From positions 186,001 through 250,000 of the forward strand of contig JBBHKE010001766.1 of the NCBI GenBank assembly GCA_037447655.1: a stretch of 64,000 nucleotides of DNA. Reading direction: 5' to 3'. Shown one piece after another: positions 36,028-48,000 of the stretch. Each line of letters begins with the position of its first letter. Positions within the stretch are counted from its first letter, which is position 1. Under the pieces are notes generated by a model. The model was not told the origin of the DNA, ran no database searches, and was given only the letters and a program-made list of their open reading frames with translations. The DNA is from Zygnema cylindricum. Lineage: Eukaryota; Streptophyta; Zygnematophyceae; Zygnematales; Zygnemataceae. The position numbers and the translations under genes are program-made.

Positions 36028-39000
36028 TTATGCAACTCCTATTTTTTTGGCACGAAGTGATTCTAATGCCTTCTTTCTCAAATCCTCCTCCAGCTGCTTT
36101 TGTCGCTCCACGGGCATCGTGTCCCCGTCCTCCTCCGAGTTCCCGTCATTTTCCTCCTGTCCATCGGACCTACCTTGCCCATCTGTCACCTCTGACGGCA
36201 ACCTATTTTTCGCTTCTTTGGCCGCCCGTTTTTCCTCCTTGCGCCGCCTCTTCTCTTCACGTTTTTTCCTTCTTTCTTCCTTGCGAGCCCGCTTCTCTTC
36301 TTTCTTCCTCCTCTTCAATTCACGCCGTTCCTCGCTGTCTTCTGGAGATGCATCTCCTTCATCCACAACTTTGACATCTCTCCGCATCCCACTTACCTCC
36401 TGCCGGCTTTCCCTCCTTTGACTCCTTTCGTGCTCCATGTCCTCTTCTGATGACCCCAGTTCAGGAGCAGTAGCCGTCTCCTTCCTTGCACGAACTTCTT
36501 TCGATGATGTTTCTATTCTGCTGGTTGGATACGATACCTTAAAGTCCTCCTCTCTAGTCACCTCGACACCCCGTCGACTCCCAATGTCCCTCCTCACAAC
36601 CAGGGGTGGCTTCTCTCCGAAATCTTCCTCATCAGTGCGCTTAACCACCTGTCTCTCACGTAACGAGGTTACTTTTACATCCTCGTCACTATCCTGTTCC
36701 ATATCCCGGCTGACACCTTGGTCGCCGCGTCCATCAGGAGGGGATACAGATCTCCGTGTCCCAACAGGTGAAAGGGGACGTCGTTCGTCAACCTCCCTGT
36801 ACGGGCGTTTGCCCCCAACATGACCTCTTTCAAAATGCCTCTCTTCATAAGGTCGTCTGTTATCATATGGTGGCCGCCTATCCATCCTCTCAGGTCCACG
36901 CCTCACCATGGACCGCTCTACATATGGATCTCTATAATCCATCCTCCGCCCATAATGCCGGTCATTCCCTCCCCTGTCATACTGCCTGTCACTGCCGTCC
37001 ATGTCAAAAAAAAACAAGAGAGAGCAAATCATCAGTCATTGTCCATTAAAGCCTGATTTCAAACGTCATAGAAATTTTCTTCCTCAAACCAACTGCAGGG
37101 AGAGGAGAGAGAGAGAGATAGAAGGGGAGAGAGAGGAGGGAGGAGGGAGGAGGGAGGAAGGAGGAGGGAGGAGGGAGGAGGGAGGAGGGAGGAGGGAGGA
37201 GGGAGGAGGGAGGAGGGAGGAGGGAGGAGGGAGGAGGGAGGAGGGAGGAGGGAGGAGGGAGGAGGGAGGAGGGAGGAGGGAGGAGGGAGGAGGGAGGAGG
37301 GAGGAGGGAGGAGGGAGGAGGGAGGAGGGAGGAGGGAGGAGGGAGGAGGGAGGAGGGAGGAGGGAGGAGGGAGGAGGGAGGAGGGAGGGAGGAGGGAGGA
37401 GGGAGGAGGGAGGAGGGAGGAGGGAGGAGGGAGGAGGGAGGAGGGGAGGAGGGAGGAGGGAGGAGAGAGACAAGAAAGAAAGAGACAGCGGAGAGAGATA
37501 AGATAGTGGTCAATGGAGACAGAATAGAGGTGAGGGAGAGCAAGATTGTAAGAAGGAGAGGAGAGGGAGAGAAGGTGAGAGGGGGAGAGGTGGCGAGGGG
37601 GAGCAGGAGAGGCAATGGGAGGGGAGGGGAGAGAAAATAAGAGGGAAAGAGGGGAGAGCGAAATCATACCTGGGTCTTCGATGCCAATCTCGTTCTTTGT
37701 CCCTCCTCCCAGAATACGCTGACCCACTCCTTCCATTGTAGTAACCACCACCACTTCGATCCATGTCATATGGAGGAGAGCGTCGACTAAATAACCAAGG
37801 CAGGAAAACAAAGAGAAGAAAAAGAAAAAGGGAAATGAATTAGGTTACAATCATCAATACACCATTCCACCAAAGGTGCCATTAGATGTCAACAAAAATG
37901 GACTGCTTAATGAGTGAATACCAAAATAACTTTGCTTCAGGTCTTCACCAGTGCTCTCCATCCTCAGGGCAGAACACAGCCAAGTACTTTTATCATACAC
38001 AGGCTTGAAGGATTGATTCTGAGAAAAGAAACTTTGCCAGTGCAAAGTCTTTAATGCTTAACAGCACCATATGCTAAAACCACCAGTGAGTGAGTAAAGC
38101 ATTCCATTTGTTTTGCAACATAAGAGAATTGTTCCACAAATAGCACAGCTACAATGTCTGCCATAGGCAGAACTCCACCATTCATCACAACTATTTCACC
38201 AGGGGCGCAAAACACCCACCTCTGCCTGTACCGGGGAGGAGAAGATTTGTATGGTGAGTCCCTGCTGCGTGAGCGTGAGCGACTCCTTGATTGAGGCTTA
38301 CGCGAGGGAGAAACAGAACGCGACATCCGCCTTCTTGGTGGTGGACTGCGTGATTGTGCATGTCTGGGAGGAGCTAGAGGAGAGCGTCTTGCTCTGCGAG
38401 GAGGTGATCGAGAGGCTCGTTCAGGTGATCTGTCACACAGAAAAGGCCAATAGAACAGTGTGGAATTAGAAACGAGTATCAGTAGGCAGCAAAAAAAAGG
38501 CAGAGGGAAAAGGGCATCGTAGAGGGAAGAGGTGGCGGTACCAAAACTGTGACATTGAAGTGGGGGGGAATTTTCTGCCCTTATGCTCCAAATGTAAAAG
38601 ACGAACGCGGAGGTCTGTTACGAGACTGCGTGAATGCTTTAACTCGGGCAAAGACACATCCTTTGCGAACACGTTACAAATAGCATTCTGCAAGAGCCTG
38701 CAACCGGAAATTATCTTTTTTCCACGAAACAGGTAGGAAAAAGTGTTCGTTCCTAGTGGCTGAACTGACAACGCTGGAGCAATATTGGAGCAATGTCCCT
38801 CCTCGGTCGCTGACCCGTGAGTACATAACAGAGGCTAACGAAAGGGCACACATAATTGTAAACTAAAAGAGTCTGCATGGTTGGAAAGAGACGCATAGGG
38901 TGGACTGGATATATTACCAGAAGGCTGACGCCAGGGGAGGATGCTCTACATTCTCGAACAGATAAGCGAAAAGCCTGGGCAAGAAACATCCAGGGGGCAA

Positions 39001-41272
39001 TCAGCTCCCAAGTATTGTGCTGAAGGTGGCCCAAGTATTGCGCAGGTTGGTCCAGCCAGGGGTCCACTCATAAGCTTCGACAATTACTACAATGCAACCA
39101 TTTAAGCGAGCCTACTTAGGATTCTCTTGGGCTCTCCTAGAGAACAAAGAGTCACTAGCTGAAACTTATACATCAGCCTTTGCTAATTGCTGTAACCCAG
39201 TGTATAATCTTGTGGCAGAAAATTTGTTTACAGCACATCATTTGTAATGACAAAAGTCCCGAGCTACAAGAGATTAAAAGGAGTGTACCTTGACTTGTCA
39301 CTCGGATTTGGACTCCTTGATGCTCGTTCTTTCGGCTCGTCCCTGCAAGAGCGAGCGGCACGTGTTATGAGAAGCTTCCTTACATATACATGTGCAGGTC
39401 AACGTAGCTTCCAATCCATGGCGGTGTAGGAATGCCTGCACAATTCTCAATGCAGGCAGCTCGCATAAGCAACCAACTCAGAGGAGCAACCAACTCAGAG
39501 GTGAAAGAAAAAACAAGGGCAACAGATATAAAGCTCTATATCGCTGTCCAAAAAGCAATACTTCAGATGTACCTCCGAGGATATAATTAACCCCCGAAAT
39601 GCAACATGGGCAACAGAAGGTGAATGAATTTCGTTCCAATAACAAAAAAAAAACGATAAAATATCCTGCAGTCAAGAAATTCAAGACAGAAGACAAATTC
39701 AAAGTCACAACAAAAACTTACACTGTTGCAAAGCATACTCACATAAATCAAAACCATCCAGTAGGTGTACTTGAACAGCTTCTACATGCTGTACATCCCA
39801 TGACCCCATGTCTAAACAAAAAGCCATAAATCCATGCATCCATCCACTTACTGCTGTTTCTTCTCCGCCGGCCCATCGACAAGAGAAACTCTTTCTGCAG
39901 GAACTTGTGCTGGGGTTCCTGTGTTTTTATGGTCTTGCTGCTCAAGAAGCTGTGCACTGAGACGAGCAGCAGCCTCAGCAGCTGCTTTCTTCGCTGCCTC
40001 CACATCTGCTGTCTGCCAGTAATTGCATTCAGGTCAGCATTCCCTACAACCCTAAAACTTGAACAACAGTAGCTAAGCGAGGAATCAACAAGCAGAGGAG
40101 CTTGAGGCAAAGAACGCAAGACTTGTAGCAGGTTTAATGATGAAAAAAGAAATAGATATTGTACAATGGTTCCTCACTGCTGCAATTCAAAGCAAAAAAA
40201 TTGCCTGAATGTACCATTCACAGCTAAATGGCTTGCACACAGCCTGAAAAGCAAGAGATGCAAAGCAAAACAAGAAGTTACCAGCTTCCGATTGTGCTCA
40301 GCAGTCGCTGCCTGTTCTTGTTCATGCACTTGTCGCAGCCTTTGTACCTCAAGAGTTATGCGATCATCAAATTCCTGTTTATAACATGTACAACTCAGTC
40401 ATTGTGAGCATGCTGCCGACAATGACTAAAAAAGTGGAATGCCTTTGAAAAATAAAAAAGAATTGACAGCGAGATATTTTGATAACTAGGTTAAAAACAC
40501 TTACCTTTTTTTTTCGCGTTTCTTCTGCCTTTTCATCAATAAATTGTTGAGGAACGCCAGACATATTCTTCTGGGCACTGAGAAGGAGACTCCAGAGTTC
40601 CTTCATGAATTTACTTGTGTTCTTTTCCAAAAATCCAGTGATTTGGATCTGTATCTCTTTTCCATCTTTCTGCAAAAGGCAAAGGGGGATATGACATGCT
40701 TAAAGCGCTTTCAATCACTACATTCACATACACATACACTATGCTTCATCTGGGTCATGAAGGAAAACTTGCAGAGGGAAGGCAAAATTCTATGAGGGAA
40801 GTACATACTTTCTCTTCAAGCAATGCATATATCAAATTGATAAGAACGTCATCCTCCACTCCTCCAAGAATTTCTGTTACACGCTTTGCGATCCAAGGCT
40901 TAATTACGTCCAGTTTAACCTTTCCAAAATCAACCTGCACAATCAGAACAAGTCCATACAGAAATGAAACGATTTCACAAACAGAAACGTCCCCGAGGAA
41001 GGTAGCAGCATCCCCGCCAATTTGGCGCTTTAAGCTGCAAGCTTGCAACAATACGCAATTTCTGTTTCTAAAATAAGATGCGGTTTCACTAACACTAATG
41101 TCTGCTTATTTCAGCTGCTTATCAACCATTCCACAAGTCAAACGTGCGTCAGTGTCCATACCGGTTCATCCAACTCTGGTGGAAACTTCTGCGTCTTGAG
41201 CAGTTTTGCATTCTTATTAGAGAACCGAGTATCTTGATCTGCACTTGTTCCTCTAAAAAACCCTCCAGACAT
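36028..41272 (-). CDS. SRRM1: SRRM1/SRm160-type PWI-domain, RS-rich splicing factor
   Basis: Nine exons on the minus strand: 41272-41162, 40934-40809, 40669-40505, 40374-40282, 40012-39852, 39342-39289, 38429-38220, 37786-37670 and 36991-36028, giving 666 aa with all phases consistent. The N-terminus MSGGFFRGTSADQDTRFSNK and the PWI domain (residues ~38-130: VDFGKVKLDVIKPWI, LEKNTSKFMKELWSLLLSAQ) are diagnostic of SRRM1. RS/SP repeats (SRSRSRSRSRDSPYKSSPP, SPPRRARRSP) follow, then an Arg-rich and a Lys/Glu-rich C-terminus (RRKKEEKRARKEERRKK). SRRM1 is a nuclear coactivator of pre-mRNA splicing that bridges SR proteins and snRNPs; the PWI domain binds RNA/DNA. The last exon has two in-frame acceptors 6 nt apart (GGCAG, then GACAG), so a two-residue variant is possible. 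Its last intron holds a large minisatellite. Confidence 0.92.
37133..37466. repeat. (GGAGGGA)n minisatellite in the last SRRM1 intron
   Basis: About 330 bp of near-perfect 7-bp repeats, roughly 47 units, with interruptions near 37157 (GAAGG), 37385 (one extra GGGA) and 37440 (GAGGGG). The surrounding DNA from 37090 to about 37655 is almost all purine on the plus strand. On the transcribed (minus) sense it is a (TCCCTCC)n polypyrimidine tract ending about 140 nt before the acceptor at 36992. Confidence 0.97.
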
Positions 41273-43465
41273 GACTAACGAGACAACCAGCTATATTCAA
41301 AGCCCGCCAAAGATAAGCCAGGAGTCAAACGATAACAAGAATGGATAAGGACAGCCCCTTCCGATATACGGTATTTCGTCTTTTAAATTCGTCAAGCGTC
41401 TTTCATGGATGCCGAGCCCCAAAGCTATCTACTGATCACCCATCCGTCCCAGAAATGGGATTTGTCGAAAGAGCACATTTCTATGAATACGGTACGACGC
41501 AGTATGGTACAGTACAGTACATTACATTGTACTGTACTAATCGTTATTAGAGTTAGTAAATTATTAGGCGTTAATACTTTATTAATAATAACTACGCTAA
41601 ATTAAGTCATGCTGTGTGGGCAAGTTACGAAAAAGTAAAAATCGTAGTATTATTAACATGGGTTATGATTTCTGGATTTTGGGGTCGGAATAAGCATAGG
41701 AGCTATTAGGCGCACAGCGTTTTCATTGGGCACACAGGATATTATTGTTCCGTACTGAACTATTTTGACCCCAGAAGCAAGTTAAGAGCGGACGGGCGTC
41801 ACGCCCAAAAAGTCCACTTCGCGAAAAAGGTGACGGGCGCATGGTTTGGCCGCGAAGTACCGCGCGATGCAAAGTCCGTCGACCGACTGTTGTCTGCAGA
41901 AGGGTCTGAAAAAGTCGGGCAATTTCCGAACATTAAATAGTATGTAGCACCACATTTTGAAATAAACAACGCACGGTTCGCACCGTCTTCAGATCCTAGG
42001 CACACACAGCAGCGACACATCGTTCGATCAACCAAACACACTTTATAGAGCGATTTCCACCGTCGAGCGAACGCCACCGTTCAGTGGGTGTATGTAATCC
42101 CACGGAAAAATCCATTTTTTAATCTTAGCCGTAGGATAAAAATTGAATAATAATGCACAGTTTCTCCTACTTCGCGATTGCGGAGTCGAACAAATCATAG
42201 TTCAAAAGTAGGTGACAGTACACCCATACAATATGCCTATTGTACGTAAATTTTACAATACTACACCGCCAATCGCTATTAGCGTGTAGGTTTCATTAGC
42301 GTATACAAATAATTACCGTGGTGTACGCTATTTAAGAATTTGAAAATTTTGGAAAAAATCATACATTCTAATTGTTTGATTATGGAAAAAAAAAACGGAC
42401 AAAAAAATCATTTTCTGTGAGTTTTGAGCGAATTTTTATTTAAACCGTCAGATTCGGACGATCTGACGGTCGTTGATGAAAGTAACGATAACACAACTTA
42501 CGACAGGACTATCGTCAGATTCCGCGGGTTTTTTTTTTTTCCCAGTTTTTTTTCCCGCGCAATGTCATCCCACGCCGTGTCAGTTCGCTAAAAAATTTCG
42601 TTCGGCGGCGTGCGCTGTACAATGAGCATACGTCAGATTCGTACGCTCGTACAGAGGTGTGCACAGCACACACACATACAGTGCCTACGTTGCGCGAGTT
42701 TTGTGCCAAGCTTTGTGCGCCTACCAAAGGCCTACCATAAAAACGCCTACTTTTGAACAATGGAACAAATGCACAAACAATGAGAGCGACCTGTCAGATA
42801 ATACCGAACAAAATAAATACGTCTCAAATATTTATTTTTTCGTAGCTGGGTTCTCTCACATTTTTTTTGCAGGGGTGTCAAAATATGATATGTAATGTTT
42901 GAAAAGCATCGATTTTGTTGGGAACAATTTTGTAAGTTCGCACAAGTACTCCCATACAATATGCCTATTGTTCGCAAAACATACAATATGACCTTAAGAC
43001 CCATATTGTATTGGTCGCAAAATGAAAAAAAATAGTAACAGGGTTGAGTTGCACATCGATCAATAGAGAATTAAACGTCATGTCTAAATTTTGAAAAACA
43101 TTCGGACAAAAAAATGTTTTTTTGTGAGTTTTGAGGTATTTTCTATTTAAACCGTCAGACTTGGACAATCGGACGGTCGCTGATCAAAATAGCGATCTAA
43201 GAAGATCACATGAAAAGCTCATAACACAACTTACGATAGGACTATCGTCAGATTTGGACGATCGGACGGTCGCTGATCAAAGTAGCGATTTAAGAAGATC
43301 ACATGAAAAGCCCATAACACAACTTAAGATAAAGGCGCCTACAAAATGCCTACAATAGAAACGCCTACTTTTGAACTTTGGTTCGCACTCATTGGTTGAA
43401 CATTTAGTCGACAAGCGGGAGCGTGTCGATATGATATCGAAATGTATTGATTTTCCTGCGAGGTA
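41273..43465. other. SRRM1 5' flank and transposon-like debris
   Basis: The promoter and 5' UTR of SRRM1 should lie just upstream of its start at 41272. Beyond that I see no gene. There are short AT-rich inverted motifs, including CTACACCGCCAATCGCTATTAG at 42261 (an end of the TACACCG MITE family) and a CCGTCAGAT/ATCTGACGG inverted repeat near 42446-42470. Confidence 0.45.
43154..43330. repeat. 93-bp tandem duplication
   Basis: The unit starting GTCAGACTTGGACAATCGG (43154) recurs at 43247, with the shared tail AGAAGATCACATGAAAAGC and CATAACACAACTTA. A third, partial relative of the left part occurs near 42446. Noncoding. Confidence 0.85.
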
Positions 43466-43711
43466 CAGTACAGCAGAGGTCGCAAAAGTCAAAATTTTAC
43501 ATAACCGAAACCGACCATTATTTTTTCAAAATCCGAGTAATCGACGCCCGACCGGGTTATGTCACGCTCCAAAATTGTTAACCGTTAACCGACCGACGTT
43601 TACGAAAATAAAATTTAACCGAAACTCGATTTCTCGCGACTAACCGTACCCGCCCGTAACCGAAAAAGTACAAAATTACAACACTCATTGTTATTAGCGT
43701 TAAGCATTTAT

Positions 43712-44186
43712 TACACCGCGAATCGTAATTATCGTAAATAAATAATTAATGTTATCCATTCTAGTTTAGATTTTTTCGTTTTTTCAACAAAAAGTTTTAC
43801 TATAGTTTATCAATAACTCTAATTTGGGTTTCCGTCCATAATAATTATCCGCTTTAAATATCTTTTAGGTACACATACAAAATCTGACAAGCATACAATT
43901 TCACGACAATATAACGTTTTCACTATGTGGTTTGTGAAAACGCATTTACATCATAACGGCATGTATTAAATCATTTTTTGTACTTTTTTCGTTAATACGG
44001 TACAATTTGTACGTAAGCCACATTATTTAAAACGACACTATACTAAAGTTGTTAATGCTGATTCAAAGAGTACCTTGAATAATGTAAAGAAAAAATTAGA
44101 ATTATTTACTCGTTTAAAGGTTTTTGGGTCAAAAATTCATGGTGACGGAATTAGCGTTAATAACATTAATTACGAATTGCGGTGTA
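43712..44186. mobile_element. MITE, TACACCG family, about 475 bp
   Basis: The left end TACACCGCGAATCGTAATTA and the right end (complement TACACCGCAATTCGTAATTA) form a good inverted repeat. Internal TTTTTGGGTCAAAAATTC and GCGTTAATAACATTAAT blocks match the other members. It appears to be inserted in the hAT remnant. Confidence 0.65.
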
Positions 44187-44997
44187 GTGTTAATGAAAAA
44201 TTATGATTAATAATACTATTTAATACAAGAAGACGTGGCAGGTTATAGTCCTTTAAATAATGTTTTTAACTACATTTTGTGATTTTTGGCTATAAGTAGT
44301 AGCGACTTATTAGTACTAATAACAATGAGTGGTGTGGTGGTACATCTCCCTTTGCAAAAAAAAAAACTCGTGTACCTCTTCTTTTTACTATTTTGTCTTT
44401 TTGCAAACTCCCTTTACGAATATTTTTTTCCTCAACAGTCACCTCGTTCAATTGATTTGTTCCTAATTTTGCGTGTAACTCTTAGATTAATGCTTAAACC
44501 CTTATATTAATGTTTATTCTCTCGCAAATCTAATATTTTCGCTACAATTTCTTGATGGTTTTTCTTTTGACTACTATAATATGTTATGAATTATGTAAAA
44601 AAGGTAAAGTTTTAATTATATATGTTTAAAAAAAAAATCATAGTTTTTCACATAGAAAATCAATTGACAAAAAACACATTGTGATGAGCAAAAAAAAAAA
44701 GAAATATTTTGTAGTATCAAATATAGAAATAAACAAATAACAACCTCGTTCTATTTTCGACTCTATTATACAAATTCTCAACCTCAAATTTAAAACTACA
44801 CAAAATCTATAAATCTAAATTTGGTATACATACGACGCTTTGTTAATTTGATAAAAATAAAAATTTCGTTTAAAAAAAAAAAACAAAATAACACTAGAAA
44901 ATTTGTGAAATACAACAAAAATTTCAAAGGAAAAAAAAAACAATATAACTTATACTAAAAAAATAACAATAATTAGAAAACAAAACAAAATAAAAAA

Positions 44998-47170
44998 CTA
45001 TGTGTTTAAAAGATCTCGGTTAGATCTAACACACAAAAGGTCAATAATAATTGAAACAGCTAGTGAGCTCTTCTTTTTTGTTATCGTGTTTCTGGCATCC
45101 GAAAAATTGCATTCGCACATGGAGCTAGAAGCGGGAATAGCTAGAATAGATCTAGCAACGCCGGCTAGAATAGGAAATCCTCCATCTTTCGCAAGTACAT
45201 TTTTTTTTCCATAATTCAAGTATGTTAAAGTTCAATCTTTCGTCGTTGGTTAATTTTAAATCAAAAGAATGTTTCATTTTGTCGTTAACGAGCGTTCTTT
45301 TGTCAGTGGTAATAAGAACCTCATTTTCTTCATCGCTCTCACCAAAAAAATTATGGAAATCGTCTTTACTTTGCGTTGTTTTTTGTTTTTTTGTGATACG
45401 TTGAGGACTACCAAAATCAACATCATCACCGAGGTTGTTTGCAAGTTCTCAAAGTTTGACCTTTGCGTTTTTAATTTCGGTTTTTGATACCCCAATTATT
45501 TCAAGCTTTTGTTTTTGTCGGGGATCTAAGAGAGCTGCGATAATATGATACTTATGAAGGCCCCACCTCGGTAGTGCAGATTTCACAAAAAGTTGTTTCA
45601 ATTTTTGCAAGTTTGGGGAATCGGCGGTGCATTCTTTTTCACCGTCATTGTAAGATGTTTTTTCTTATCTTATAATGGTTATAGAGAGACGATAGTTTAA
45701 ACAAAAAAAAATGTAAAGTTGGTTCTTTGAATTTTTCCAACTTTAGGGTCGCTTCTTGAAACCTTTTCAAAAATCGTATAAGTTCGGTAAGGTGGGTCTT
45801 ATCGATACAAGCAAAAGTATAATTTATTTTTTGCTTAAGCGATTGGTCCTATCTTATTTAATGCATCGCAATTTCTCTTAAGCATTCGGAGCAAAGAATT
45901 CCACCGCTTTGCGTTTTCTTATTTTAAAGTGTTTTTCAAAAGAGTTTGTAAATTACCCTATTTGAAAAACGTGACCAATGATTTACACGCGTCAATTAGA
46001 TCAAAAAAATGAGGAACTTCCACATCTTATTTGCCTTTTTTGGAAGTTCCGCTCTTATTCAAGATTGTTGTCACAAATGTAGTAATTTTATGGTCCGCGC
46101 AAGGTATCTAAGTAAACATACTCGATAGACCTTCAACCGCACACATGTTAGAGCCACTATCAGTCACGACAACGCTGAGATCAAAATTGGACATTTCAAA
46201 ATTGGTCAAACAATTTTTGAAAGCCATTAAAACATTTTCCGCGATGTGTTTTCCCCTAAAAAATGATCATTTGAAGCGTCGGTGCATGAAGTTTAAATTA
46301 ATTGTCAATAAAATGAGCAATTTTTGACATGAATGAGGTTCTTTTTATTGTCCTAGTCTAGAGATCGGTCGTAAATGCGACAAAAATATTGTTACCAATA
46401 TTTTCTCTAAGTTTTAGGATGATCAAACTATGAATATCTTATACGTATAAGATATAATGTAGTTTTTTATGCTATTGACGGCCGGGAGTAGTTGGTCTAT
46501 GGCAACACTTTTGTTGGACAAAACACCAACATCAAACAATGTTTGACAAAATGCTTAAAAACTTGGAGAAAAAAACAAAAAAAACAATAAGAAAATATCA
46601 TAAAATTACTAACCATGATTAATAAAATTGGTTTCTACCGAAATGATTTTTTTTTATGGATAGACAAATAAAAAATAATATCATGACAAACCAAATAATA
46701 ATAAAAAATAAGCGTATAAATGTAAATTATTTATAAGGAAATAGTGATGAAGCTTAAATATATAATTTTGCTAACATAACAAGTTATAATGACATATACA
46801 ATAAAACCATCTTAAATAGAATTTAAAATAAATCATACCTGAACCGTCGACTATCGAAATCGGTCAAAGCTCCTCACAACACATCAATGCCACCATTTTC
46901 GCATTTTTTTTTCCGGTCACTCGTTTTCGCCTCCGTTTTTGAAAGAAACTTACGAAGAAGTCCTCTTGAATTATCCATGTTGGCCGAATCTAAACATGTG
47001 TGAGTGTTGATTGTTGAAGTACTGTTTGCTAACTTGTAGTGATAACCTATGAAACATGTATCACAAACCACAAAATTTGACCCCTTTACCATGTGTTTGT
47101 TTGATGTTTTAACTTCATAGACATGTTCAATTTTTTTCCAACAATTTGAAGTGACCCTGCTTTGTTTCAC
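44998..47170 (-). pseudogene. hAT transposase pseudogene (BED finger to hAT dimerisation domain)
   Basis: Three recognisable pieces lie in the correct order on the minus strand. At 47170-46874 is a BED-type zinc finger (VVCDTCFIGYHYKLANSTST...NTHTC). Around 46200-46080 is the catalytic-core motif VTDSGSNMCAVEG followed by PCADHK. At 45219-44998 is the C-terminal dimerisation motif FPILAGVARSILAIPASSSMCECNFSDARN. Stops and frameshifts separate them, so the enzyme cannot be made. The last piece is the best preserved. Confidence 0.8.
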
Positions 47171-47368
47171 TAGGTAATCCTAAGCAATTTCACCATTTTT
47201 TTATTTTCAAAGTTCGTTTTGGATTGTAATTTTAAGGGAAGAGAGGATGTTTTTCTCCATTTTAATGTATGACTAAGTTTTTTTTTAATTGTGGTTGAGT
47301 TTCTCTAACTTAAATAGCAATTCAATTTATCGATTTATTATTTGTCACATGTGAGTATGCCAATAATT

Positions 47369-47632
47369 AGGATTTGTCGTGGGAAATTCACGTAATAGTT
47401 TGATTTTCATTGTTTTATTAACCAATTATTACTATATGTTGCATGACATTGACATATTAATATGATATATTTGTGGAAACACGGTATTAAATGCATGATG
47501 AGGATTTGTCGTGGGAAATTCACGTAATAGTTTGATTTTCATTGTTTTATTAACCAATTATTACTATATGTTGCATGACATTGACATATTAATATGATAT
47601 ATTTGTGGAAACATGGTATTAAATGCATGATG
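47369..47632. repeat. 132-bp tandem duplication
   Basis: The unit AGGATTTGTCGTGGGAAATT... occurs at 47369-47500 and again at 47501-47632, nearly identical (one visible C/T difference), implying a recent duplication. AT-rich and noncoding, between the hAT transposase remnant and its right subterminal array. Confidence 0.95.
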
Positions 47633-48000
47633 AGCATTTTGCAATAATGTACGTCTTATGAATAAGCGAATAATTACGATTTGTCGCGTTCTTAAGATTT
47701 GTGAAATGAATAGTGTTACTACAGTACCGTGTCATATTTGCGACGCTAATCATTATGTCACGTACTTCTATGATACCAAAAATTACAAAGTACAAGAATG
47801 TTAGATTGTATGGACAGTACAAAATATTATTTATTGTTGGTTTTTTGGTTGACCGATCGTAACCGACTTTTTATTTTTTCCTAGTGAATCAACCTCGCGC
47901 AACCACCCGACCCCCAAAATGTGGCAACCGAATCCGTTCCGAATCCGGCGCGGGCGGTCGGTTAGCGGTCGGTCACGGTTTCGGTTGACTGTTTGAGACT

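Larger units (their letters stand above)
43480..48000 (-). mobile_element. Decayed hAT-type DNA transposon
   Basis: A transposase remnant on the minus strand is flanked on both sides by CCG-rich subterminal arrays in inverted orientation: AACCGAAACCGACC-type repeats at about 43500-43670 and CGGTCGGT/CGGTTTCGGTT repeats at about 47850-47990. Such arrays of short subterminal motifs are typical of plant hAT elements. Exact ends and the expected 8-bp target duplication could not be fixed. The interior is AT-rich, with a MITE and a tandem repeat inserted. Confidence 0.6.

Noticed and set aside
37133-37466. CRISPR-like or telomere-like array
   Set aside because: There are no spacers, and the 7-bp unit GGAGGGA differs from the plant telomere unit TTTAGGG; it is a simple minisatellite.
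37001-37811. Long ORFs on both strands rich in GGRREE or LLPPPSS repeats
   Set aside because: They are by-products of the 7-bp minisatellite, which is open in several frames; the region is intron by the SRRM1 exon phases.
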